Of a stretch of 64,000 nt of DNA, positions 8,678 through 16,125 are shown piece by piece (positions within the stretch are counted from its first letter, which is position 1; each line of letters starts with the position of its first letter). The notes beneath the pieces were generated by a model. That model saw only the letters and a program-made list of their open reading frames with translations, did not search any database and was not told the DNA's origin. Origin of the DNA: Micromonospora sp. C28SCA-DRY-2 (GTDB lineage: Bacteria > Actinomycetota > Actinomycetes > Mycobacteriales > Micromonosporaceae); the NCBI RefSeq assembly GCF_030519475.1, contig NZ_JAUMKD010000004.1, forward strand, positions 1-64,000. Reading direction: 5' to 3'. Position numbers and translations under genes: made by a program.

Positions 8678-9208
8678 TCAGACCAGCTCGCGGTAGCGGC
8701 CCCGGTAGTGCAGCAGCGGGTCCGTCTCCTCGGCCAGCTCGACGGCCTCGATGGTGGCCTCCACCAGCAGGCCCCAGCCGAACTCCCGGGCGGTGTCCAG
8801 CCGGCAGCCGGCCCACCCGCCGGCGTCGGCCGGCACCGGCCCGTAGGGCGTGTCGGTCCACTCGCCGGTGGCGAAGAGGCCGCCGGGGGACGGGAAGAGG
8901 CCGGCGAACCGGTCGGCGAGCTGCCGGTGCGGCGGGCCCAGCGGGGCCACCGCGAACCGGCCGGCGGCCTCGGCCGCCGCCCACAGGTCGGACTCCGGGT
9001 CGACGAGGCCGAGCAGCCGGTCCGGCTCACCCTCGGCCACCAGGGTGGACGACACCGTCAGGCCCGCCGGGCCCGGCGCCGTCCAGAGCGTCACCGGCGC
9101 GGCCAGCCGACCCCGCAGCCGGCGTACGGGCGAGCGCTGCCCCGCCGGTACGGCGAACGGATCGGTGTGGTGGATCTCGGCACCCGGCTCATGATTCACG
9201 TGGAACAT
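8678..9208 (-). CDS. flavin reductase-like / FMN-binding protein
   Basis: This 176-residue protein resembles the flavin reductase split-barrel family: VTLWTAPGPAGLTVSSTLVAEGEP in the N-terminal third, LADRFAGLFP in the middle and the closing LLHYRGRYREL. Such proteins bind FMN and may supply reduced flavin to a monooxygenase or act alone; no partner monooxygenase is adjacent. No ribosome site is visible. Codons 1-6 overlap a parS-like 16-mer, which may constrain the N-terminus. It reads as a single-gene unit. Confidence 0.75.
   Translation of the reverse strand: MFHVNHEPGAEIHHTDPFAVPAGQRSPVRRLRGRLAAPVTLWTAPGPAGLTVSSTLVAEGEPDRLLGLVDPESDLWAAAEAAGRFAVAPLGPPHRQLADRFAGLFPSPGGLFATGEWTDTPYGPVPADAGGWAGCRLDTAREFGWGLLVEATIEAVELAEETDPLLHYRGRYRELV
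9192..9207. promoter_or_regulatory. parS-like site (ParB binding)
   Basis: TGATTCACGTGGAACA matches the bacterial parS consensus TGTTTCACGTGAAACA at 14 of 16 positions, keeping the central TTCACGTG core. It overlaps the first codons of the flavin reductase gene. parS sites bind ParB and cluster near oriC. This is a single near-match, so chance is possible. Confidence 0.5.
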
Positions 9209-9315
9209 TCTGCCGCTCGCCGCCGTCGCCCGTGCCGGCTCCGCACGCTGACGACGGCGAGGGCGCCCGGCGGAACCCAGCGCCTCCCACCCCGCTGAGC
9301 ACTCCGCAAGATCGT

Positions 9316-9376
9316 GCTCGATCCACGAAGTAGTGGCCTCCAGGCCGGTGGGAGGCCACTACTTCACTGATCGAGC
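9316..9376. terminator. long two-tier inverted repeat
   Basis: Inner arms GAAGTAGTGGCCTCC (9327-9341) and GGAGGCCACTACTTC (9351-9365) pair perfectly over a 9-nt loop. Outer arms GCTCGATC (9316-9323) and GATCGAGC (9369-9376) extend the hairpin. It lies 25 bp beyond the stop of the SRPBCC gene on the minus strand, which it should terminate. Confidence 0.75.
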
Positions 9377-9400
9377 GCGACCCTGGCCGGCAGATCCTGC

Positions 9401-9892
9401 TCAGTCGGGGGCGAGTGAACGGCGGGCGGCGGCCAGGACCTCGGGGTCGGTGCAGCCGGTGGCGTAGCCGGCGATCCGGCGACGGATGTCGCGGCCGAGC
9501 AGCCACACCCCGATCCGCTCGGCGACCGGGCGCAGGAACGCGGGACGGCAGCGGAAGCTGTAGCGCCAGGTGGCGATCGTGTGGCCCGGTTCCGGGGCCG
9601 GCGCGAACCGCCAACCGCCGGCGAAGATCTCGAAGAACCACGGCCCGCGCACCATCTTCATGCCGACGTGGCTCGGCGGAGCCCAGGAGACGTACTCGCT
9701 CACCATGACCAGCCCGTGCCGGGAGCGGGTGAAGGTGCGCACCCCCTTGCCGGGCCGGATCGCCCCGTCGGTGAAGTGCTGCTCCCGGACGAACGGGTCC
9801 CACCGGTAGCGGACCGGCGCGGTGGTCTGGGAGACCGCGAAGGCCAGCGCGGGTGGCACCGGCACGGTCGTCACCGCCTCGACGACAGGCAT
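9401..9892 (-). CDS. SRPBCC (START-like) ligand-binding protein
   Basis: This 163-residue protein starts MPVVEAVTTVPVPPALAFAVSQ, the typical first strand and helix of the SRPBCC/polyketide-cyclase fold, and continues with alternating strands (GKGVRTFTRSRHGLVMVSEYVSW, TIATWRYSFRCRPAF). Such proteins hold hydrophobic ligands in a helix-grip pocket; no catalytic residue can be assigned. The ATG at 9892 lies 35 bp after the permease gene on the same strand, so it may share the transporter transcript. A long inverted repeat ends the unit. Confidence 0.75.
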   Translation of the reverse strand: MPVVEAVTTVPVPPALAFAVSQTTAPVRYRWDPFVREQHFTDGAIRPGKGVRTFTRSRHGLVMVSEYVSWAPPSHVGMKMVRGPWFFEIFAGGWRFAPAPEPGHTIATWRYSFRCRPAFLRPVAERIGVWLLGRDIRRRIAGYATGCTDPEVLAAARRSLAPD

Positions 9893-9927
9893 CCGCCCAT
9901 TCTGGCCGCCCCCGGCAAACCGACCGG

Positions 9928-11637
9928 TCAGCGGCGGGGGGTCACGGTGGCGAGCAGTTCGGGCTGGCGGCGGTCGAGCACGTCCCCGACCAGGTACGCG
10001 CCGAGCAGCGCGGCGCCCAGGCCGTAGGCGGCGCCGACCGGCAGGGCCAGCCAGTGCCAGACGTCGCCGAGCAGCGCCGCGGCCACCACCATCGGCACCG
10101 CCGCGACCATCGTGCCGACCATGGCCAGCAGGGTGAGGAAACTCTTCGCCACGCCGGCGCCGCTGTTCAGCGCGAACGGGTTGCTCGTCTCCGGCAGCGC
10201 GTACGCACCGAGCACCGAGACGAGGCTGTTCACCGCCAGCCCGACGCCGTAGGTGGCGAGCAGGCTGCCGGAGGTCACCCCGACCCAGCCGGGCCGGCCG
10301 AGGATCACCGCCAGCGCGACCGAGACGACCGCCAGCATCGGCAGCACGTAGAGCGAGAACGCCGCCATCCGGGCCCGCAACTCCTGCTGGCCCGGTACGC
10401 CGGCGACCAGGTGCGCGGCGTACGCGCTGCCGTCGAAACCGAACTGGTTGGCCAGGGTGACCGAGGCGAGCACGCCCACGAAGACCATGGAGAGGCTGAC
10501 CAGCAGCGGTGACGAGGTGTCCGGCACGGCGAACCCCTGGGTGTCGCCGGCGGTGAGGTTGGCGCCACCCAGGTTGACCATGACGGGCACGAAGAGCCCG
10601 ACCACCGCCACGGTGACCAGGTTCGCCCGCCGCCGGGCGTCCCGCCACCAGTACCGGGCCTCCCGGGCCACCAGCGCGCCGAACCGGTCCCGCCGGGCCC
10701 AGCCCACCCAGCGCGGGAAGAGCTGCGCCACCGCGCCGCCGGCCGGGCCGCGCCGGGCCGGAGCCGGGCCGGCGCTGGCCGCACCGACCATCGCCGACTC
10801 CAGCGAGCGGGACCACCAGGCCAGCAGCGCCACCAGGGCCAGTGCGGTGATCAGCAGCTTGACCGGGGCGGCCCAGACCCGCCCCTCGGCCAGGTCGATG
10901 CCGGCCGTCCAGGGTGCGCCGAACGGGGTCCAGCCGACCACCTCCGCCATCGGATCGAGCCGGTCCCAGTCCGCGTCCCGCAACGCCGCCAGGCCGAAGA
11001 TCTGCAGCGGGCCGAGCAGCGCCGCGGCCACCGCGAGCAGCACGGCGGCCAGGTCACGGACCCGCCGCGAGCGGAGCATGGCGGCGAACGCGCTGGTGAC
11101 CGCCCGGGCGGCGGCGACGCAGAGCAGCACCCCGGCGAGCACCCCGACCACCTGCACCACGGCCGCCGACCAGCCACCCAGCGCGCCGGCGGTGACCACC
11201 AGCCCGGAGAGGGCCAGCAGTACCGCGACCGCTGGCACGCTCACCAGGGCGGCGGCGAGCAGCCCGGTGACCAGGGTGCGGCGCGGCAGTGGCAGCAACG
11301 CGAACCGGGCCGGGTCGAGGGTCTCGTCCACCCCGAAGAAGACCAGGGGCAGCAGCAACCAGCCGAGCACCGTCAGGCCGCCACCGAACGCGGCGATCAT
11401 CAGCGCGTACCGGTCGTTGCCGGCCAGCCCGGGCGCGGCGAAGAGGAAGAAGCCCGTGCCGGCGAACCAGAGCCCGAACACCGCGCCGACCACGTAGAGC
11501 GCGATCCGCCAGGCCTGGCCGCGGAAGTTGTTGACCATCACCCGGAGCTTGAGCCGGACGAAGTGGCGCGGGGACACCCGGTGGGTCGCCGCGGCCGTGG
11601 CGGTCGGGGCGGCCGGGGCGGTCACCGGGACAGCCAC
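9928..11637 (-). CDS. ABC exporter permease
   Basis: This is a polytopic membrane protein of 569 residues with about 12 hydrophobic segments. After a short Ala/Pro-rich head come VRLKLRVMVNNFRGQAWRIALYVVG and repeated helices such as LVTGLLAAALVSVPAVAVLLALSG. It forms the channel of an ABC-2-type exporter with the upstream ATPase. GTG 11637 has GAGGAG 5 nt before it and overlaps the ATPase gene by 16 bp; a second GTG at 11625 would give a GTGA overlap. The exported substrate is unknown. Confidence 0.85.
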   Translation of the reverse strand: MAVPVTAPAAPTATAAATHRVSPRHFVRLKLRVMVNNFRGQAWRIALYVVGAVFGLWFAGTGFFLFAAPGLAGNDRYALMIAAFGGGLTVLGWLLLPLVFFGVDETLDPARFALLPLPRRTLVTGLLAAALVSVPAVAVLLALSGLVVTAGALGGWSAAVVQVVGVLAGVLLCVAAARAVTSAFAAMLRSRRVRDLAAVLLAVAAALLGPLQIFGLAALRDADWDRLDPMAEVVGWTPFGAPWTAGIDLAEGRVWAAPVKLLITALALVALLAWWSRSLESAMVGAASAGPAPARRGPAGGAVAQLFPRWVGWARRDRFGALVAREARYWWRDARRRANLVTVAVVGLFVPVMVNLGGANLTAGDTQGFAVPDTSSPLLVSLSMVFVGVLASVTLANQFGFDGSAYAAHLVAGVPGQQELRARMAAFSLYVLPMLAVVSVALAVILGRPGWVGVTSGSLLATYGVGLAVNSLVSVLGAYALPETSNPFALNSGAGVAKSFLTLLAMVGTMVAAVPMVVAAALLGDVWHWLALPVGAAYGLGAALLGAYLVGDVLDRRQPELLATVTPRR

Positions 11638-12386
11638 GCCAGCTCCTCGCCGGTCGCCGTCCGCCCGCCGACCACCTCGACGAAGACCTCCTCCAGCGAG
11701 CGGTCGCCGCGTACCTCGGGCAGCGTGCCGACCCGCTTGATGGTGCCGGCGGCCAGGATCGCGACGTGCGAGCAGAGCCGCTCGACGACCTCCATCACGT
11801 GGCTGGAGAAGACCACCGTCCCGCCGCCGGCCACGTACCGCTGGAGGATGTCGCGGATGAGCGCGGCGGAGACCGGGTCGACCGCCTCGAACGGCTCGTC
11901 GAGCACGAGCAGCCGCGGCCCGTGCAGCAGCGCGCAGGCCAGGCCGATCTTCTTCTTCATGCCGGCCGAGTAGTCGACCACCAGGGTCCGGCCGGCGTCG
12001 CCGAGCGCGAGCACGTCGAGCAGCTCCGCCGCCCGCTGGTCGACCACCGCCGGGTCCATGCCGCGCAGCAGGCCGTGGTACGCGAGCAGCTCCGCGCCGC
12101 TGAGCCGGTCGAAGAGGCGTACGCCGTCCGGCATGACGCCGAGCAGCCGCTTGGCGGCGACCGGGTCGGCCCAGACGTCGTGCCCGAGCACCCACGCCCC
12201 GCCGGCGTCCGGCCGGAGCAGCCCGACGGCCATCGACAGGGTGGTGGTCTTGCCGGCGCCGTTCGGGCCGAGCAGGCCGTAGAACGAACCGGCCGGCACG
12301 TCGAGGTCGACTCCGGCCACGGCGATCTTGCCGTCGAACGCCTTCGCCAGGCCACGCAACGACAGGGCCGGCTGCTCACCAGTCAT
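11622..12386 (-). CDS. ABC transporter ATP-binding protein
   Basis: This is a 254-residue ATPase with Walker A GPNGAGKTTT near residue 40, an ABC signature in degenerate form (DYSAGMKKKIGLACAL), Walker B LLVLDEP and the switch His in FSSHVMEVVERL. It powers the adjacent exporter permease. The signature YSAGMKKK replaces the usual LSGGQ, as in many actinobacterial ABC-2 ATPases. The ATG at 12386 follows TACCGT (12394-12399) by 7 nt, so the operon is probably leaderless. It is divergent from the ECF sigma factor, with about 140 bp between them. Confidence 0.92.
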   Translation of the reverse strand: MTGEQPALSLRGLAKAFDGKIAVAGVDLDVPAGSFYGLLGPNGAGKTTTLSMAVGLLRPDAGGAWVLGHDVWADPVAAKRLLGVMPDGVRLFDRLSGAELLAYHGLLRGMDPAVVDQRAAELLDVLALGDAGRTLVVDYSAGMKKKIGLACALLHGPRLLVLDEPFEAVDPVSAALIRDILQRYVAGGGTVVFSSHVMEVVERLCSHVAILAAGTIKRVGTLPEVRGDRSLEEVFVEVVGGRTATGEELAWLSR

Positions 12387-12527
12387 GCGTACGACGGTAA
12401 CCGTCGGTGCCGAATACCTGGTCCGGCCGAGGGATGATCCGCCGTCATCCCGCAGTCGTACGCGCCGGCATGCAACCGGACACCCGGCTGGCGGGTGACA
12501 GGTGCAGGATCGGCGGTCGGAGGTGCG

Positions 12528-13028
12528 ATGAACACCGATGTCGGGTTCGAGGAGTTCTACCGGGCCACGAGACACCGGGTGGTCACCGTGCTCTACGCGC
12601 TCTGCGGCGACCTGACCGAGGCGCAGGACGCCGCCCAGGAGGCGTACGTGCGGGCCTGGCAACGCTGGCGACGGATCGGGGAGTACGGCGACCCGGAGGC
12701 GTGGGTACGCACGGTCGGGCATCGGCTGCTGGCCAACCGTTGGCGCAAGATCCGGAACGGGCGGCTCGCGTACCGCCGGCACGGCGCCGCCCCCGCGGTC
12801 GGGCCGCCGTCCGAGGACACCGTCGCGCTGGTGGCGGCGCTGCGCCAGTTGCCGGCCGAGCAGCGGGAGGCGGTCGTCCTGCACCACCTGGCCGACCTGT
12901 CAGTCGCCGAGATCGCCGCGCAGACCGGGGTGCCGACCGGCACCGTCAAGGCGCGCCTGGCCCGCGGCCGGAAGGCCCTGGCCGACCTGCTCGGCACCAC
13001 CCTTCCCGAGGAGGTCAGCAATGCCTGA
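12528..13028 (+). CDS. SigE-family ECF RNA polymerase sigma factor
   Basis: This is a 166-residue ECF sigma factor. Region 2 is GFEEFYRATRHRVVTVLYAL through DAAQEAYVRAWQRW, and region 4 is LRQLPAEQREAVVLHHLADL with the helix-turn-helix SVAEIAAQTGVPTGTVKARL. It would direct RNA polymerase to an envelope or stress regulon. ATG 12528 has GGAGG 4-5 nt upstream; an earlier in-frame start at 12495 lacks one. It overlaps the next gene by 8 bp, so that membrane protein is probably its regulator or sensor. No zinc-type (HxxxCxxC) anti-sigma factor is present. Confidence 0.93.
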   Translation: MNTDVGFEEFYRATRHRVVTVLYALCGDLTEAQDAAQEAYVRAWQRWRRIGEYGDPEAWVRTVGHRLLANRWRKIRNGRLAYRRHGAAPAVGPPSEDTVALVAALRQLPAEQREAVVLHHLADLSVAEIAAQTGVPTGTVKARLARGRKALADLLGTTLPEEVSNA

Positions 13029-13818
13029 TCCGCTCTTCGCCGGCCTGTACCGGGACACCGAGCAGCTGACCTGGGCATCGGCGGAGCAGCTGCGGGGCCG
13101 CGCCCGGCAGTTGAGCCGCCGGCGGGCCGCCGCGGTGCTGGCCGGCGTCGCCGCCGTGGCGGTGGTCGCCGCCGGCACGGTGGCCCTGGCCGGTCGCCCG
13201 GACGCGGCCCCCCGGCCGGTACCGCCCGCCACCGGCTCGCCCACCCCGTCGGTGGCGCCCACCCTGCCACCCGCGCCCTGGCCGGCTCCCGACCCGGACG
13301 AGCCGCCCGTCGAGGAGGCGGCCATGCTCCAACCGGGCGACGTGACGGCCGGTTACCGCCCGACCGGCGCCGAGGCGGACGAGGACGGGAGCTTCGGATC
13401 CCGGACGGTCCACTGCCTCGACCCGACCCACCCGTTGCGCCGGCACGTTCCGCCGCGGGCGGAACGGGAACAGACCTTCCAGCGGGGTGCGGACGAACTG
13501 ATCTTCGAGCGGGTGCAGCGGCACCTCAACACCAACCGGGTCCTGCTCGTGGTGCGGGCCACGGTCGAGGTCTGCCGCGACGAGGGGGTGGCGCTGACCG
13601 TCCTCGAGGACGTCCCCTTGCGGTCCCCGGACCAGTTGAAGGAGTTGCTGGTGGTCCGGGTCGATCACGCCGGCGGTGGCAGTTCGCTGCACGTCTTCGT
13701 CGCGGCGGGGGAGATGCTCGCCGAGGTGTGGGGACCCGGGCTGATCGATCCGGCGGAGGCCGGACGCCTCGCCCAGCGGGCCACCGAGCGGCTCTGCGAC
13801 GTGCAGCTCTACTGCTGA
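13021..13818 (+). CDS. single-pass membrane protein coupled to ECF sigma factor
   Basis: This is a 265-residue protein with a short cytoplasmic N-terminus (about 35 residues), one membrane helix (AAAVLAGVAAVAVVAAGTVALAG), a Pro-rich linker of about 35 residues and an extracytoplasmic domain of about 165 residues with two cysteine pairs (TVHCLD, VEVCRD, RLCD, QLYC). GAGGAGG precedes the ATG inside the end of the sigma gene, so translation is coupled. Topology and context suggest a sensor or anti-sigma role, but the cytoplasmic part is short and lacks a known anti-sigma motif. Its 3' end overlaps the convergent symporter gene by 10 bp. Confidence 0.75.
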   Translation: MPDPLFAGLYRDTEQLTWASAEQLRGRARQLSRRRAAAVLAGVAAVAVVAAGTVALAGRPDAAPRPVPPATGSPTPSVAPTLPPAPWPAPDPDEPPVEEAAMLQPGDVTAGYRPTGAEADEDGSFGSRTVHCLDPTHPLRRHVPPRAEREQTFQRGADELIFERVQRHLNTNRVLLVVRATVEVCRDEGVALTVLEDVPLRSPDQLKELLVVRVDHAGGGSSLHVFVAAGEMLAEVWGPGLIDPAEAGRLAQRATERLCDVQLYC

Positions 13819-15467
13819 CGGCCGGGCTGCAGGCGCAGCGACTCCGGGGTGTGCAGGCGGAGCATGGTGGCCCCGACGTCGGCCGGCGCCCGGCGGCGGG
13901 TGGCCAGCGACACCGCCACCATCACGGTGAAGGCGAGCGGCACCGTCCAGGCGGCCGGCTGCGCGGTGAGCGTGGCCGGCCAGCCGGACAGCGGCGGCCC
14001 GACCACGGTGACCAGCACCGCGACGATCGCGGCGCCGCCGCCGACCAGGATCCCGGCGGCCGCGCCGAGGTCGGTCAGCCCGCGCCACCAGATGCCGAGC
14101 ACCAGCAGCGGGCAGAAGCTGGACGCGGCGACCGCGAACGCCAGCCCGACCACCTGCGAGACGTCGAGCCCGGCGAGGTTGAGCGCGAGCACCGCCGGCA
14201 CCGCGCCGGCGATCACGGTGGCCAGCCGGAAGCCGCGTACCGAGCCGCGGCCGAGCACGTCCGTCGAGATCACTCCGGCGACGCTGGTGAGCAGCCCGGA
14301 CGAGGTGGAGAGGAAGGCCGCGAACGCGCCCGCGGCGACCAACGCGGCGAGCAGCCGCCCGGTGGTGCCGTGGCCGAGCACGGCCTCGGGGAGCAGCACC
14401 ACCACCGCGTCGGTCTGCCCGGTGACCAGCAGTTGCGGGGTGTAGATCCGGCCGAGCACCCCGTAGATCGTGGGGAGCAGGTAGAAGACGCCGACCAGGG
14501 CGAGCACCACCAGGGTGGTGCGCCGGGCAGCCGCGCCGTCCGGGTTGGTGTAGAAGCGCACCAGCACGTGCGGCAGCCCCATGGTGCCGAGGAAGGTCGC
14601 CAGGATCAGCGAGTAGGTGGCGAAGAGTCCCTGGTCGTCGTCGCCGGCCGTGCTGGGCAGCAGCCACTCGGCGGCGTCGGTGGCCACCCCGGAGACCTCC
14701 GGCACCGGGTCGCCGGCGGCGAAGCTCAGCTCGTCGCCGGGGCGTACCTCCCGGATCTGGCCGTCGGGCAGGGTGAGGGTCGCGTGATGCTCGACCACGA
14801 CGGTGGTCGCGGCGCGGAACGCCGGCCCGTCGGGCGGGGTCACCGCGGGCCGGGCGTCGGCCTGCCACTGCAACGCCAGGAAGATCGCGGGTACGGCGAG
14901 CGCGGTGAGCTTCAGCCAGTACTGGAAGGCCTGGACGAAGGTGATCGCCCGCATGCCGCCGAGCGCCACGTTGGCGGTCACCACCACGGCCACCACCAGC
15001 GCGCCGACCGGGTACGCCGAACCGGTGACGGTGCTCAGCGTCAGTCCGGCCCCCTGCAACTGCGGCACCAGGTAGAGCCAGCCGATGAAGATGACGAAGA
15101 TGGTGGCCAGGGTGCGCAGCCGACGCGAGCCGAGCCGCAGCTCGCAGAAGTCGGGCAGGGTGAACGCGCCGGAGCGGCGCAGCGGCGCGGCCACGAAGAG
15201 CAGCAGGGCCAGGTAGCCGGCGGCGAAACCGACCGGGTACCAGAGCACGTCCACGCCGTACTTGAGGATCAGCCCGGCGACGCCGAGGAAGCTCGCCGCG
15301 GAGAGGTACTCCCCGCCGATCGCCGCCGCGTTCCAGGTCGGACTGATCACCCGGGAGGCGACCAGGAAGTCGGAGGTGGTGCGGGCCAGCCGCAGCCCGT
15401 AGAAACCGATGCCGACGGTCACCAGGGTGACCGCGACGATCGCCGGTACGACGAACGAGTTGCCCAC
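13809..15467 (-). CDS. sodium/solute symporter, ActP-like, second copy
   Basis: This 552-residue SLC5-type transporter has 13 predicted helices and shares landmarks with the first symporter (FLVASRVISPTWNAAAIGGEYLS, GLPHVLVRFYTNPDGAAARRT). It differs by an extra extracytoplasmic loop of roughly 70 residues (about 210-280) bearing TTVVVEHHATLTLPDGQIREV, so the substrate may differ. GTG 15467 follows the stop of the partner gene by 1 bp, indicating coupling. Its 3' end overlaps the convergent sigma-linked membrane gene by 10 bp. Acetate, pyruvate or another monocarboxylate are possible substrates. Confidence 0.87.
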   Translation of the reverse strand: MGNSFVVPAIVAVTLVTVGIGFYGLRLARTTSDFLVASRVISPTWNAAAIGGEYLSAASFLGVAGLILKYGVDVLWYPVGFAAGYLALLLFVAAPLRRSGAFTLPDFCELRLGSRRLRTLATIFVIFIGWLYLVPQLQGAGLTLSTVTGSAYPVGALVVAVVVTANVALGGMRAITFVQAFQYWLKLTALAVPAIFLALQWQADARPAVTPPDGPAFRAATTVVVEHHATLTLPDGQIREVRPGDELSFAAGDPVPEVSGVATDAAEWLLPSTAGDDDQGLFATYSLILATFLGTMGLPHVLVRFYTNPDGAAARRTTLVVLALVGVFYLLPTIYGVLGRIYTPQLLVTGQTDAVVVLLPEAVLGHGTTGRLLAALVAAGAFAAFLSTSSGLLTSVAGVISTDVLGRGSVRGFRLATVIAGAVPAVLALNLAGLDVSQVVGLAFAVAASSFCPLLVLGIWWRGLTDLGAAAGILVGGGAAIVAVLVTVVGPPLSGWPATLTAQPAAWTVPLAFTVMVAVSLATRRRAPADVGATMLRLHTPESLRLQPGRQQ

Positions 15468-15468
15468 C

Positions 15469-15882
15469 TCAGCGCTCCGGCCGCTGGACCAGGTCGGTGA
15501 AGTCCTGCTCGTTGCGCTCGGCCAGCCGCACGTACGCCCAGCCGACCCCGATCAGGAACGGGAACGACACCACCCCGAGCAGCAGCCAGGGCAACTTGAC
15601 GCCGAGCACGGTGACCCGGCCGACCGCCGGCGCGATGGCGAACAGCCAGGGGAGCCCGCCCAGCCCGATCGCCACCACCAGCGAGAGCCGCAGGGCCAGC
15701 GCCAACTGGGCACGCACCAGGCCGCGGACCAGCGCCTCGCCGACCCGGGTCTGCTGGGCCAGCTCGGTGCGGGTGCGGTCGGCCCGGTCGTCCCGCCGGG
15801 ACACCTCGGCCAGCACGATCCGGGCACGCCGGGGCGGCTCCGGCGCCCGGGGCGCCGGTACGGGATCGTCGGCAGCGGCCAC
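15469..15882 (-). CDS. small two-helix membrane protein, symporter partner
   Basis: This 137-residue protein has a charged N-terminal half (residues 15-55, many Arg, possible coiled coil) and two helices (LALALRLSLVVAIGLGGLPWLFAI and VKLPWLLLGVVSFPFLIGVGWAY), ending ERNEQDFTDLVQRPER. The layout recalls the DUF485/DUF4212 partners of solute symporters but the sequence differs from the DUF485 protein at 8.1-8.5 kb. It is immediately upstream of the second symporter gene and almost certainly its accessory subunit. The GTG start has only a weak ribosome site. Confidence 0.75.
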   Translation of the reverse strand: MAAADDPVPAPRAPEPPRRARIVLAEVSRRDDRADRTRTELAQQTRVGEALVRGLVRAQLALALRLSLVVAIGLGGLPWLFAIAPAVGRVTVLGVKLPWLLLGVVSFPFLIGVGWAYVRLAERNEQDFTDLVQRPER

Positions 15883-15932
15883 CCGGGAAGTCTCGCCTGC
15901 TCAGCCCGAATGTCAAGGGGCGTCACGACCGC

Positions 15933-15972
15933 TGTGGACAACTTGTGGAAAACGCTTCACCCCTGTGGACAA
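15933..15972. promoter_or_regulatory. cluster of DnaA boxes
   Basis: TGTGGACAA occurs at 15933-15941 and 15964-15972, the exact complement of TTGTCCACA, the DnaA box favoured in high-GC actinomycetes. A related TTGTGGAAAA lies between them at 15943-15952. Three same-direction boxes in 40 bp are unlikely by chance in GC-rich DNA. No dnaA or dnaN gene is adjacent, so this may titrate DnaA or regulate a neighbouring gene. Confidence 0.6.
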
Positions 15973-16055
15973 CGCCGGGCACGAAGCTTTAAGGGACCAT
16001 TAAGTCCGGATTCGTCCGTCAGCTGTTTTACCCGGTCGTTCGGGCCGGATCGGCC

Positions 16056-16084
16056 TTGCCGGCATTGACCCCGACACCTACGCT
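16056..16084 (+). promoter_or_regulatory. promoter of secreted repeat protein 1
   Basis: TTGCCG (16056-16061), a 17-bp spacer and TACGCT (16079-16084) followed by GG. The same layout recurs before the two paralogous genes downstream. The start codon is 41 bp beyond the -10 box. Confidence 0.7.
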
Positions 16085-16125
16085 GGGGCGGCAATTCCCT
16101 ATTCCTCTTCTTCCACGGGGTTTCT

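Noticed and set aside
9928-12195. 755-codon frame joining an unknown domain to the ABC permease
   Set aside because: The extra N-terminal part overlaps the ATPase in another frame. The permease has its own ribosome site at 11637.
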